A stretch of DNA of 64,000 nucleotides. Source: Phallusia mammillata. Lineage: Eukaryota > Chordata > Ascidiacea > Phlebobranchia > Ascidiidae. The notes under the pieces are model-generated. The model made no database searches. It worked only from the letters and a program-made list of their open reading frames with translations, and was not told the DNA's origin. Position 1 is the first letter of the stretch. Each line of letters starts with the position of its first letter. The stretch is from the NCBI GenBank assembly GCA_003260075.1, contig QLIY01000036.1, positions 1 to 64,000 on the forward strand. Direction: 5' to 3'. Made by a program: the position numbers and the translations under genes. Below, in pieces: positions 46,540-61,700 of this stretch.

Positions 46540-46715
46540 TTTCTTCCACATGCAAACATTTACAAACACAGTTGTCCAGACCCCACAAGATTACACTTGC
46601 TTCTGTATCAAGAGGATACGATGGAAAGCTTGTAATAAGTTTCAGTAACTTGACTTTTGGGGGGATTATATTTTTGAAAACGTTGTTAACCTCGTTAATG
46701 ACCAGTAGTAGGGAT
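46540..46715 (+). repeat. Intergenic duplicate, copy 1
   Basis: This contains AGATTACACTTGCTTCTGTA and GAAAGCTTGTAATAAGTTTC, also present at about 49910-50095. It lies downstream of gene E as the other copy lies downstream of gene F, so the duplication unit included gene plus flank. Confidence 0.8.
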
Positions 46716-47058
46716 TGCCATAAAACTATCACAATACTCCTTAATCACAATTACTCCTTAAAGTCTTTTTAATTTTTCCTTACAACGCAATATAGGTTGA
46801 TGAAACTATTTCATTTTTCTGAAAGAAAATCAATTGAAGAAAGCACTCCAGGGGTCGTGATGTGGAAGTATAGATTGGCTTAGATTTCAAAATATAATGA
46901 TGTGATTAAGTTTAACACAACTAATTGTGAGATCAATTCTGACAAAAACAATCATCTGGACATAATTTCGTTAAGATCAGGAGAATTTAAATGTCAGGTA
47001 TAAGTGCTTTATTTGATCTCACCGCAAGCAATTTCTGTTACGGGACATTCTTATCAAC

Positions 47059-47115
47059 GAAATTCCCTCGAGTGAACTTTGTTTACCACACACAACCTAT
47101 CACCATGTTATAAAG
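47059..47115 (+). promoter_or_regulatory. Gene F promoter: kappa-B-like site and TATA box
   Basis: GAAATTCCC at 47059-47067 sits inside a block shared with the gene C flank (ACGAAATTCCCTCGAGT), at the same 114-nt distance from the start codon. TATAAAG at 47109-47115 lies 64 nt before the ATG. Gene C has TGTAAAT at the matching place. Immune-type induction is a hypothesis only. Confidence 0.45.
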
Positions 47116-47172
47116 TGTCCTTCTGTGACAGTAGATGCAGCATTTGGACTAGACTTTCTGTTGAACGTTGAC

Positions 47173-49303
<2,131 letters not shown>

Positions 49304-49909
49304 ATGCATGTGCAGTTTAAATGAATGCGTTACCATGAACTGTTTGTTTATTGTGTTTATGTTGCACTGGCTGTATTTATGTATTTGTTTTGTACCAATT
49401 GTAAAACATATGTAATGTGAGAATGTTTATAGTATTAAAGGATTGTTTCTTATTTATTGCTGGTAAGTCCTTAAAATTTAGGTGGCGTTTTTAGGTTGTA
49501 AACGAATACATTTATGTGTGTTGAAAAAATGTAACATTGTCCCAAAACTCAGTAGTGAAAAATATACATCGCAAAACATGACATCTTATAGCCAGAAAAA
49601 TACGCGACTGTTTGTCTGATGAAAATTACGATATATTTGGAAGCGCTTTGTTCAGTAATGCTTTCCTGGACATATTCAAATATCAAGTTAAGTCTAAAAA
49701 AACGGCCTTTGTGGCAAAGATCATATCGAACGATCACTTCGAGATTTCTGCATGCAGTTGATTGCAATTTATCTCAATAGCGTTGTTACATTTTTTAACT
49801 TTACCACACGCAAGATTCGAGTCTGGAAAGTTTCAAAGACAACATCATTTAAGGCGTTTCATTTGTTACCCCAAAGCACTACAGGAAAGAAAAAGAATCA
49901 TTTATTTCA

Positions 49910-50095
49910 CATGGAAACATTTACAAACACTGTTGTCCATATCCCCACAAGATTACACTTGCTTCTGTATCCAGAGGATACGATGGAAAGCTTGTAATAA
50001 GTTTCAGTTAGTTGACTTTTGGGGATTATAGTTTTACAGCCACAAACTCTAGCATAGGAAAATGTTGTTAACTTCGTTAATGACCAGTAGGAGGG
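49910..50095 (+). repeat. Intergenic duplicate, copy 2
   Basis: Matches 46540-46715. See that entry. Confidence 0.8.
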
Positions 50096-50376
50096 AATAC
50101 TACATCGTTAACCGATTCAAAACTTTCCGTTGGACTATCACAAAAAAGGTTTTACGATCACGACGGAAATATATCCTTTGTCCTGTTCCACGAAACTGTA
50201 AAACAATGTCAGACATTTCCGAGTATTGTGGCCAAATAATGTCGCAAAAAGATCTAGCCAGGTTGACTCTGGCACCTGTTCCAAAACAACTTAAACAGCA
50301 AAGATTTTTATACAAAGGTCAACAAGAAGCGATTAATATCAGTTCCAGATTACGGAGACTCAGTAACTATGCAAAA

Positions 50377-52002
50377 ATGTTTTGCAAATTGTTTCTGCTA
50401 TTGGTAGCTTTCCTACCAATAATAAGAAGCCAGTTGACTTTTGAGTCGTGTAGTGTAAATCTCAGCGCCAACGCAACAAGCTCCATCCGTGGACCTCCTG
50501 GTGAACAAGGTAAGGTAATGTACATGTGCAAGTAACATTGATGTTTTCAACTGTATTCAATATACAGTTATGTGACATACAAATAATTGCACCTTGCTAG
50601 GTCCACAGGGTGTTCCCGGGCCCAAAGGAGACAAAGGCGACGCGACGAAACAATGCGAATGTGATGCTGAAATCGAACTATGAAACAAGTTGCACCAACT
50701 TGAAGACAGACTTGTCAAGGCTGAAGGTAAATAAATTTGTTATCAAAGTAATGTATGCCAGTACATACACGTTTTACCGTTTTAATATTTTAATGTTCAG
50801 CTGCAATCAACCCAACGTCTTGTCGAGATGTTGCACCTCGCTATGCAAACGACACCGGCGGCGTTTACACTATTTATCCACTCACTGGGGGGCGACAGGG
50901 AATCGAGGTTTACTGTGATTTGGTGACAGACGGGGGCGGATGGCTGGTAGGATGAATGCTTCTTGTATTAACTGAATAAATACAAAGGAAACTTTGTAAA
51001 GCGAACTTAAATCAACAGGTATTCCAGAAAAGGAAAGATGGTTCGGAAAAATTTGACCGTGGATGGGTCGATTACGTAAACGGATTTGGAAAACTACATG
51101 GCGAATTTTGGTTGGGTGAGGGGCATTTTTTTCACTTAGGGTCACATGCTGAGTGGTCACATGCAGAAGGAAGGCGAACTGCATACGTTTTATGTTTAAA
51201 AAAAACAAAGATATTTTTGTACAATTTCCACATTCACGAATTCATTTTAACGACCACACTTGTAATAGCTTCTACCTACTGCAAACCTTTGGCCAGGTTA
51301 CAGCAACCTAATTTGCTTTACAGGTCTTGAAAACCTACACTTGATCACAAACGGTGGCGATTATGAAATGAGAGTTGACATGCAGGACTTCGAGGAAAAC
51401 ATCACTTATGCATATTATGAGTAAGTTTGTGATTTAGTAGTTACGGCGTGAATAATACTTCGCACTAAAACCTATTTTATCATTAGGATTTTTTCTGTCG
51501 GCCCAGGAAACGAATATGTCTTGACACGAGGCAACTTTTCCGGTCCAGCAGGTAACCCAATGCCTTTTTGCCCCACTACTAATTTTGTTGCACCTTTTTA
51601 ACGTTAAAGACGTATAGCACAAAGAAACCGTGTGTAAATTGATCACATTCATAATATTTATATTAGTTGTTGCGTCAAGCAAGCAAAAGCCTATACTCTG
51701 AGCTTTAGTAGATGGATTCATTGCGTATAGTAAATCTTAACACCTTCAGAGATTTGTTTTACCATTGCTCATGTTAGTTGAAGGCGATGGTATGCTACCT
51801 ACTGGAACTCGATTCTCCACAAAGGACAGAGATCAAGACACTTGGCCGAAAAATTGTGCTCAGAGTTTCAAAGGTGGTGGATGGTTTACCAATTGTCATG
51901 TAGGAAATCCTAACGGCTATTACTATGGCGGTTTGCTGGAAACCATTTCGTGGGTTTAATTATTCATTGAAAATAATAGAGATGAAAATTAGAAGAAAAT
52001 AA
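50377..52002 (+). pseudogene. Gene G: secreted collagen-FReD gene, disabled
   Basis: Exons: 50377-50509, 50601-50726, 50801-50946, 51019-51115, 51324-51420, 51487-51551 and 51784-52002. A signal peptide (MFCKLFLLLVAFLPIIRSQ) and collagen triplets ([20 protein letters not shown]) are followed by a premature TGA at 50681-50683 in the coil, where paralogues have an Arg or Gln codon (EIELRN/EIELQN). The last exon is 219 nt instead of 245: 26 bases are missing just after GYYYGG, removing the [10 protein letters not shown] segment and shifting the frame to a stop at 51957-51959. Splice sites remain good. The frame is open upstream to 50062, but the Met at 50377 starts a proper signal peptide. The two independent lesions make it a likely pseudogene or a null allele. 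Confidence 0.8.
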
Positions 52003-53600
52003 TTGCACGTTCAGTTCAATACAAACCTTATAATTTCTCTTATAATTTGTGCAACCCGTGGTACTCATTAAATGATACATTAAGCACCAAAAAGATTAAT
52101 CTTCGCTACATTGTCGTGAAATTTCAGTAAAACTGTAATAATTTTAATTAAATTTCACGTTCCTAATGTTTTCTGGTGATGTAATGTTTCTGGTGATGTA
52201 CATAGCTTTGTTGTCAGATTTTTTTTCGTGTTATCGAAGAATATGGACTTACAAAAGTCTTTTTAATCACTTACATTTATAGACTCAATACCGTCCGAAA
52301 TTTTCACGTTTGTTTAAAAACCTCGTAAATTTAGTCACATTTTAAGTGCAACCAACACCACTAGCAATTCCATGCGAAAGGTTAGAAAATAGAAGCGAAA
52401 TCTGTCTTTTGTACAATTATTTCGAGCTAAACTTGGTCGCATTTATGAAACAGAAAAAAATGTAAAATACCGACGCCTTTTGTAAAGTTAGAATTATAAT
52501 GCAGAAATTGTTTGTTGTGGTTCGCATCGGGTGTGCTTGCACGAATGTCTTTTAGTATTAGGAAGAAAACTGTCATGAAAAATATCAAAAAGTAAAAATA
52601 ATTTCAGAGCGTTCCAGATACTTAAGCCAGGATCGTCTGTGTTTTTCCAAGCGTGCAAAGCAAGTAGAAACTTCAAACAGTAATTTACAAAATAAACTCA
52701 AATAGGAGAGTTCAGCAACATGCTTGTAGGTCAACATGCATCGTTGCATTAAACTAGTGGCCCAAAAACGGGGACAGGAAACTCATCGTTTTTGTCTGCA
52801 TCAGGGTTTAACAAGTACTCATGCGGGTCGACCCCGTCGTAGTACCACCTCACGTTGTCTCGTTGTCAACAAACCGCCATTTAAGGAGTTCCTTTAATTT
52901 ACAATGGATTTTTAAAGTAAAGTCAAAATCGCAGAAAAAGTTTTTGTAAACCTAAAAACAATGACAAACGTTTTACAAAATTAACACAAGTTTTCCGGTT
53001 CCATGCTAGTCCCTATTTCGAGCCCACGTAAAAAATCAACTTTAAAAAGAATATAACCTCATCAGTTGACAGGGACCGCCTGCTAAAATTAGATGTTTCG
53101 GTTACGGCTGAGAGCCATTATGAGCTTTGGCCGCTATTAGACAGTAATCAGGTATTTGTCGCGCTAAAAATATGCCATTTGCATGAGGTTATCTAACTTC
53201 GACTGTTTGCGGAAAACATCCAAATCGGTTTAGTTCAGCAAGATTCAGACGGATATTCGATTTCGGCTATAACCTTTAAACATTTGTTGCAACAATAGAT
53301 TTTAGCTTTTCAGACACGAAAGGCCTTAGAACGCCCACGAACGCAAAACAAAACCGAAACAAAGGAGGACCAGTGTTACCAAACGCAGCAAACCTCCATA
53401 AGCAGAAGAAACGACCCAGGAAATGTGGTTGTTGGTGGCCATGTGATCGACAGTTTTCCTGTGCCTTGAAACCTCACTGCAATTCTTGTTAATGCAAGGG
53501 CATCTCTGGAACTCTTAATGAAAATGCTGACATGCATAAAACGCATGGAAGAACTTTACCCAACACAACGGCGCTAGTTGGGTGCTCAAGTGGCGAAACA
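52003..53600. other. Intergenic, nothing recognised
   Basis: AT-rich sequence after the FReD cluster. No open frame with recognisable content and no clear repeat. Confidence 0.45.
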
Positions 53601-53615
53601 ACACAAAAAAAAACA

Positions 53616-55740
53616 AGAGTGCCCTAAAGCTACATTTGCATTAACCTTGCCGCAGAACGCAAACCGCAATAAAACGCTGTGATTGCGGTTTAAATTCCAT
53701 TGAAGCGAAATCAGGCTGTTGCGACGAAACCCCCAACGTCGTTTGTTGGATGTTAATTCAATTCCAGCGGTTCTTTGAAATATTTTAATTCTTATGTTTC
53801 TGTGAAATATACGAAAGGTACCAATAATGTACCTTAGTGCGTCTGACGACCTTATCAGTAAACCAATATAGATTATGGTTAGTAAAACCACATATCCTTA
53901 ATATAAGATAAACTGTTGTCAACTGAGTGATTGATCGACATTTAAGTATGTGAAAATGTCAGTATTATCATTTACGTTTCGTGGAACGTTTTCAAATATT
54001 GTGTTTTCTGACTCACTTAGCGGTTTCTGTTACAAATACAAGGACACCAACAAGACAATATTTGTCATTACTAAGCACTTGTTTGCTTTGTGCGTTGTTT
54101 ACTAAAAGTCTGGTTGAGACAACGCATAGCAATGGTAAGGACGGTTCGTAACACTCAGGGAATCATGTTGAAAACCTAAGGGAATCATGTTGTTATGAAT
54201 CATAGGTGCAACTTACAAAAACCTTTAAGTGTCTCTTAACACAGCGACCATGTAGCGGATTACTTGGACCAAAATAAACAAACTTTGACGTAGTTTTTCT
54301 TCAGAAGTGAGCCTTAGTAATCCATACGATAGTTTTTATCGTGAACAGCAATGTTCCAGTTTAACCAATTAGGCAGGATTTTCTTGACAAGAAGAACGTT
54401 TTTTTAGGTCGTTGACTTTTTAGTGGTTAAGAACCTAATTTGAAAGACAGACAATATGCGATAATACAAACCGCTTTGGCAGTAAGCATGATTTGAAAGG
54501 TCACCTTTGGGCAAGAACACCGATAACTGCCAGAGAAACAATTACCAGAAAAAGCGGATAAATGGCAGAAAAAGGCAGAGAATCTCATGTTCAGTAGCTG
54601 TTCACTTGTAGCAGATACACAGACCAGGCGAAGATCGCTGCAACATGGCTCGAATATTAACGATTGTTATCTTTCTGCTGCCGACATTGGGAGGGGGGGG
54701 GGTAAGAGTGCCCTGAAGCGACATTTGCATTAACCTTGCCGCAGAACGCAAACCGCAATAAAACGCTGTAATTGTGGTTGAAATTCCATTGAAGCGATTT
54801 CAGGCTGTTGCAACGAACCCCCAACGTCGTTTGTTGGATGTTAATTCAATTCCAACGGTTCTTTGAAATAGTTTAATTCTTATGTTTCTGTTAAATATAC
54901 GAAAGGTTCCAATAATGTACCTTAGTGCATCTGACGACCTTAGCAGTAAACCAATAAAGATTATGATTAGTAAAACCACATATCCATAATATAAGATAAA
55001 CTGTTTTCAACTGAGTGATTAATCGACGTTTAAGTATGTGAAAATGTCGGTATTGTCATATACGTTTCGGTATTATCACACATGTTTTCAAATATTGTGT
55101 TTTCTGACTCACTTAGCGGTTTCAGTTACAAATACACGGACACCCACAAGACAATATTTGTCATTGCTATGTACTTGTTTGCTTTGTGCGTTGTTTACTG
55201 AAGTCTGGTTGACACAACACACAGCAATGGTAAGAACGGGACACTCCTGCTGTTCTGAATCATAAGTGCAATTTACACAAAACTTTAAGTGTCTCTAACA
55301 CAGCGGCCATGTAGCGGATTACAAAAATAAACAAACTTTGACGTAGTAATTTATCAGAAGTGAGCCTTATCCATACGATAGTTTCTATCGTGGACAGTAA
55401 AGTTCCAGTTTAACCAATTAGGCAGGATTTTCTTGACAACATTAACGTTTTTTTCAGGTCGTTAGACGTTTTAGTGATTAGGAACCCAATTTGAATAACA
55501 GACAAGCGATAATACAAACCGCTTTAGTAGTAAGCATGATTTGAAAGGCCACATTTGGACAAGAACACCGATAACTGCCAGAGAAACAATTACCAGAAAA
55601 AGCGGATAAATGGCAGAAAAAGGCAGAGAATCTCATGTTCGGTAGCAGTTCACTTATAGCAGATACACAGACCAGGCGAAGATCGCTGCAACATGGCTCG
55701 AACATTAACGATTGTTATCTTTCTGCTGCCGACATTGGGA
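53616..55740 (+). repeat. Tandem duplication of the promoter and exon 1 of the type I membrane-protein gene
   Basis: Unit 1 (53616-54692) and unit 2 (54705-55740) are near-identical: AGAGTGCCCTAAAGC against AGAGTGCCCTGAAGC at the start, both ending in a start codon and MAR(I/T)LTIVIFLLPTLG. Unit 1 stops in a 10-G run (54693-54702) in the middle of the signal peptide, so it carries only a truncated first exon. Start codons are at 54645 and 55693. Confidence 0.9.
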
Positions 55741-58700
55741 AGCTACGTAATAACGCCACTGAATGGCTTCAAGGCCATAAGGACGTGCAAGACTTTTGAC
55801 GAAGCGAAAGAACCAGAATGTGCAAGGTTTTGCATCACAAAGGAGAGGCCAGAGTTCAACAGATCCATGGCAGGTAGGTTAAAAACATTTGGTGAATATT
55901 ACATTAGAATGGATTATGTGCTGGCTTGCTTTTTGTCTGTATTCTATCAACAAGGATGCTAAAATGGCACTCTGAATCAATCGACGAGTTCGAATTTTTT
56001 TTGGCTTCTTGCAACAAATTGCGATCTTTTTAATTTCTTTGCGATGCATTATTTTATGTTGTGGCCTGTGTGTTCTATATTCGGTCAGCGTGGACGCTCA
56101 AAACGATAACGCTTTAAATTAATTCAGCGAGCTCACAAATATGTTTTGGCTTTTTTCAACAAACTGCGATGTTATAGATTTCGTTGAGATGCACTAGGAA
56201 ACAAACTAAGCCAATATCAACAAAAGTCAAGTTGCATAAACTTTAAGGAAACGCATTTTCAGCCATTACAAACGTTTGAGTCACACGTAGCATCTCTCCA
56301 CAGAACCCACACAAATCAAACACTGTTTGCTAAACTCAACAAATCTCATTAATGTTTCGGAGTAAAGTTCAATTAAATGATTTTCAAACTTCATGTGCAT
56401 ATTTGGACAAGTTTCTCGGTTGTTTGCGCTGAACATGTAAAGCCAATAAAGATATTAGTCACGACCCACTGACATACATATGTTCATGCTTATAGTAGTG
56501 TGAATAACATCATTGATATTTTAAATGCATTTATAAGAAGCCAGCTAACCAATCAAGAAGAACGTATGATTTTTTGCAAACTACATGAAAGTAACAAAGA
56601 TTGGTTTAAAAAAGTTTTTAGAAATTCTTTTGACATTAAATTCCATGGTTGCTAAGATATATTAAGATTTAATCTCAAGTTTGTGTGTTTACCTGTGTCC
56701 TAATAAGGGCGCAGCAAAAGTAATAATGACGCATGCTTAAGGCGTTCACCAACATTCGCTTGTTATGGAATAAACACCTCCGGATGGATTTTCCGATCGT
56801 TAATCGCAGTGATCTTCGCCGCAATCATTTGTCAACGTCGCACACGCTACATTTGGCGGGAGTTTGACGGACGCTAATTGGACTGCCTGGAAAGACTGTA
56901 AAATAAAGTCACCAGCGAACCACTTTTACGTCAGCAAACCCAAAATTTCTAATAGAGATCTTAAGCGAAGGAATCCGACGTCTAGTTAAGGTTTACGTGT
57001 TCAATTTGAGCCACATTTAGACGTTTTAATGTTGAAGGTCTGGCGAACGACACAAATTAGACCGCATCTTGGCATCGCACATGGTGGTCGCACAAGTATT
57101 AAATGAGTGAGAGGTTTTATGTTGTTATGATTTGATCTATCTGTTATCGCCGTAATTTAATTGCATGGTTAGGCGCATGAATTAGCGCTTGTGAGAAACG
57201 TTCAGTCCTATTTTTGAAACATTGCAATTTTTTGTTCAACGAATAACGGAGGGTGTTTAAGAAGTCAACCCTTCTGTACCATGGTAAAAACGTCAGATAA
57301 CATGTATATGATTAGTATCATAATGGTGAATTTTTTTACATCATTTGACATCCACATGTTCTTCTTCATAACACTTGATTAATATCCTTAAAAAGTAGCC
57401 ACAGCTTTACAACGTGAATGTTTTAAAAGTTCTGAATTGTGCTTTTGAAAACAAAGTCTGTTTTTGGTTTCAGCAAGCATACGGGTGCTAGCTCGATTGT
57501 TTCGCTACGAAATTGTTTCCTACGACAAGAACAGTGAAACATTATCGTGGAACACGAAAGGAGTTCAGGAAAGCTTAAAAAACAGCTTGGACAACGTGAC
57601 TGTCACCGCATACCACTGGAAACAGTAAGCAAGTAACAGAAATACGGAACTGTAATCCAATAGTTATGTATTTTAACTATAACTAACTCACATCATAACA
57701 TATGTACTGTAGTTTACTATTCCAAAAACCTTTGGTAAGGCTCATCAGCTGGCAATTATGCAGCTGTCTTGTGCATTTATGAGAGCAATGGAAACGGTCC
57801 TTGAAATCCTAATCAGTCGTTTGTGGTTTTGTCATCTATCCAACCGTTTTCTTCTAATCGTGAACCATTCTTTTCAATAATGTTTGACCGTGTATAGTTT
57901 ATTAACATCACCATGCAGTAAAGCAAACCTCCGAAGCGGTCGTTTGTTGTTTTAGTATTTGACGGTTTTCGTAGAACTTTAATCAACAGTTTTGACAACG
58001 TACCACACCAAGCAACAGTGGGGGGCAAATAGGATTATAGTTTACGCTTGGTTTGATGTACGCATCATATCGACTGTCAAAGAACAGCTTCACTAGAAAT
58101 CGTAGCAGACGTGTAAACAAGTGAAATAAGTCGAAACCAGCAAATGTTTCAGCATATTCGAGTTCTCATTTTGTTTCCACCTTCACACTAAAGCTTTTTC
58201 AAAACAACGATTTCGTTGTATTAACGTTATTCAGACTAGATGTAATACAAGTGAAACTTATGACTAATGTTTGACGTCAGTTGGCGGTCTTATTCAAAAT
58301 TCTGTTGTGACTGGTTCCATCGCACACAAGTACAGCTGCAATGACGTCTTTGTGTGTCATTCGAATCTTTTCCCCCTTGACTGAAAAATCCAACATGCTT
58401 GATATGTAAAGATGGATTGTTTGCACGTTTAGCGCTAAGGAAGGCCGACTGGAACTCACAGAGTCGGGACGGCCGATTATGAGTTGTTGTGGAGTTCCTC
58501 TGACGAAGAATCATTGCAAGGTTGCGTTTGATCACCCCGGTGAACTTTTCGTCTCAATGACCTTAAACAAGTTGAGGTTGGGTGCAGAAGTGAGCGCTTA
58601 CAGATACGGTAAGTATTAGCATAACAGGGCATCATGTTTTCTCGACCCTGATTGGATACAGTTTCACACTGCTTGTGTGCTAATGAAAGTATCTATTAGC

Positions 58701-61700
58701 TTCTAATGGTTTATCAACGTAAATAACATAATAGCCTATACCTAGCGTTTAAAAATCGCCAAAGCCTAAAATGTGTTTTTCTACCTCGTGATTGGAGATA
58801 TTTGATAACTTTATGTGTAGCCTAGTTGATGAACAAATCAACACATATGATCCAAATCAAAGTCAAATTGGTGCCATCATTGCATGCCGGATTTAAATCA
58901 TAACAACATTTAAATGCATGCAGCAGTCTGTTCTGCATTTACGATAAATAAAAAGAGCATTGTACTTCACAAGAAACCCAATCACAATTTTACCATATAG
59001 ACCCCTAAAGACAGATAAACCAGAACATTTAAACGGTCAATTAGTGCAAACATGCAAATTTTGGACATTGTCGACACAAAATAAGAACCAGTTGTTAATA
59101 AGATACGTCAATATGTTTTAAGCACCACTCTGCTGGATGTTAAATAACGTATACGCACACAAAGTTTACGAAAGACTGCCCAACGGCGAAAAAGTTTATT
59201 TTAGAACCCGTTTCTTCGCAACCTAAACGCTTTAAAGTTGATCCAATTTTTTCCAGCTGAACGGGGAACAACTAATTATACAAACCACTGGGGTGTGTAG
59301 GGTGATAGGGGACCGGGGGCTGCAGTGAAGTGGGATGTTACCCCAACAGAAATTGGTGATCGGAAACGAGGCCCCTTGTGTAGATTACAAACAAATGTTG
59401 CTGGGTGGCGTTTTGCTCATTATACATCAGTGATTCTTAAACGTTTAGGAAATGATTCATTTAATTTTTAAAATACCTCCAATCTTCTAAAAATGCCAAT
59501 TGTTGCTCACCATGCATCAGTGATTCCCAAACGTTGAGCAAAATTTCAAAATACCTTGAAGGTTCTAAAATTGGCTAATTGTAGCCTTCTTGGTGACTTC
59601 ATAAGTCTTTAAAAGGGGTACGCATACAAAAAGGTTTGAAACCATGAACATAACGCAACGAGGAAGTGTGCGTGGGTATGAAGTAGTGGATTCGTGGTTG
59701 TTTTATTACTTGCACAATCGAAACGAAAGATTGCAACCTGATTGTCTGACTGTTAAATTTTTGAGGTAATTTTCGCCATTTAGTATTTGACATACGATAC
59801 TGTTACACAGTTTCAACGTAGCAATTTCACGGTGAATATGCTCTTTTCTTAAACGTCAAAAGTGCCTCAATATAACATAAATCCGAAATTTGTTTCAAGT
59901 CCTCTACTTTCACTGCAACTACACAAATATATTTCTGTTTTAGTTTATTATCGTTACGAAACGATATGCCCTGAAATCAAACCCAGCGACAAGGAGGTCG
60001 CGGGGGGGGGGGCGCGAGTCCTCTACTTTCACTGCAACTACACAAATCTATTTCTGTTTTAGTTTATTATCGATACGAAACGATATGCCCTGAAATCAAA
60101 CCCAGCGACAAGGAGGTCGCGTGCATCGTGCTGGATAAAAAGACGGGTGCAATAAAACAGAAGACCATGATCGTGGGATTCGCGAACACTGGAGGCCAAG
60201 ATAGTCGATTTCAAACAGAAGTAGAAATGTGTTCCTTTTCCTTGTCAGCAGGTAAAATCAGCCGTTGAATAGTTGGTTTTGCCTATAAACAGCCTCAGAA
60301 ATGTAGTAGGAAAGACGCTTGGTTTGTTATATACCTGAATGACAACAGTAAATGCCAAACGTTGTAATATTTGAGTTGTACCAGTTTTACATCAAACTTG
60401 TGGTTTAAGGTAGGCCACTTACGGCACATATATCCAAGCAGTTTATAGTCTTAATATTGTTCACGTAACAGACCGTGGGAGTAATACCAGACTTAAGGCG
60501 CCTTGTTGGGAGAACTGTAATAATTCTGTGGTGTAAATATAAAAACAACTTTGCAAGGAGGATCTATAAAAAATATAGCCGGTATATTCCGTCAGTCGAC
60601 CGCCACAACAACACTTCGTGGCAATAGGCTACAACTCGCCGTTTAGGCTACGCCAAGGAATACCAAACAAACTATAGCCACCAGACAAGTTAATTGATAC
60701 AATAGCTCATGAGCAGGAATTTAACATTGACAAATGGGGTTCTGGGCTCTAATTATAACTACCTGACAAAAACTCCTCCAACAAACCTCTTTGGTGCATA
60801 TATGGGCCGCATGTGATGTTTTGGGTTGGTAAAACCTTCCGTAGAAGCGATCGAGCAGGTGCATATATGGAGCGTATGCAGAAAGTAAACAGTATGATAG
60901 TTAGGGGGAAACGCAAGAGTGAACATTGCTTCTTGCTCCTTAATCAATTTGAATGGGTAATGGTCTAAATCGGGTAAACCCGTACATGGAAAATCGGGTA
61001 AACACGATTACCTGCAAAGAAAGTTATCCATGTTCTGTGAAAAATTTGTTTTCCAAGCCGGCAGTCCTGTTTTTCATGAGAAAAGTGTAGACATTTTGTC
61101 AAAAAACGTGATTATTAGCATCGTACTATTAATGTTTATGGACCAATTAAATATCAAAATATTTAATACTAAACGATATGTGATTCAACGCAAAATCAAA
61201 TTTAATGAGCCTTTTCAGCATCATGAAAACACAACTGATTTTTCCCCTGTACAGTCGTAGAACTTGTTCAAATAAACCTGTGGAAATTTGAATTTGTTTC
61301 CATGTCTCAGTGCTAGGCGAGGGTGTGGAAGACTTGTTTGACTTATACTGCTCTCTAGTGATTTCATTTACAGGAGGTTAAATCCTAATAGCCAATAAAG
61401 CTAAAACATACTAAACTCATTTGACAGAAATCGCCAAACACGGGATTGGCGTGAAAAGGTTGGATGGTATTTTTGGAAAGAAACTGGTCGACGCAACAGA
61501 CTATTTGCAAACTCAGGAGCAAATCTGTCCAACTTGTAATTGTACCAAAGAGAAATTTAGTCCTGGAAATCCGACAACGTTCAAGCCGAAAGACCAAGCA
61601 AAATGTTTTCACTTCGTAACAGGAGAAATTTTAAAACCGAAAGTTTACTGCCTTCTACCACCAGGTTAGTTTTCTATCAGAACTTTTTTATTGTGATAAG

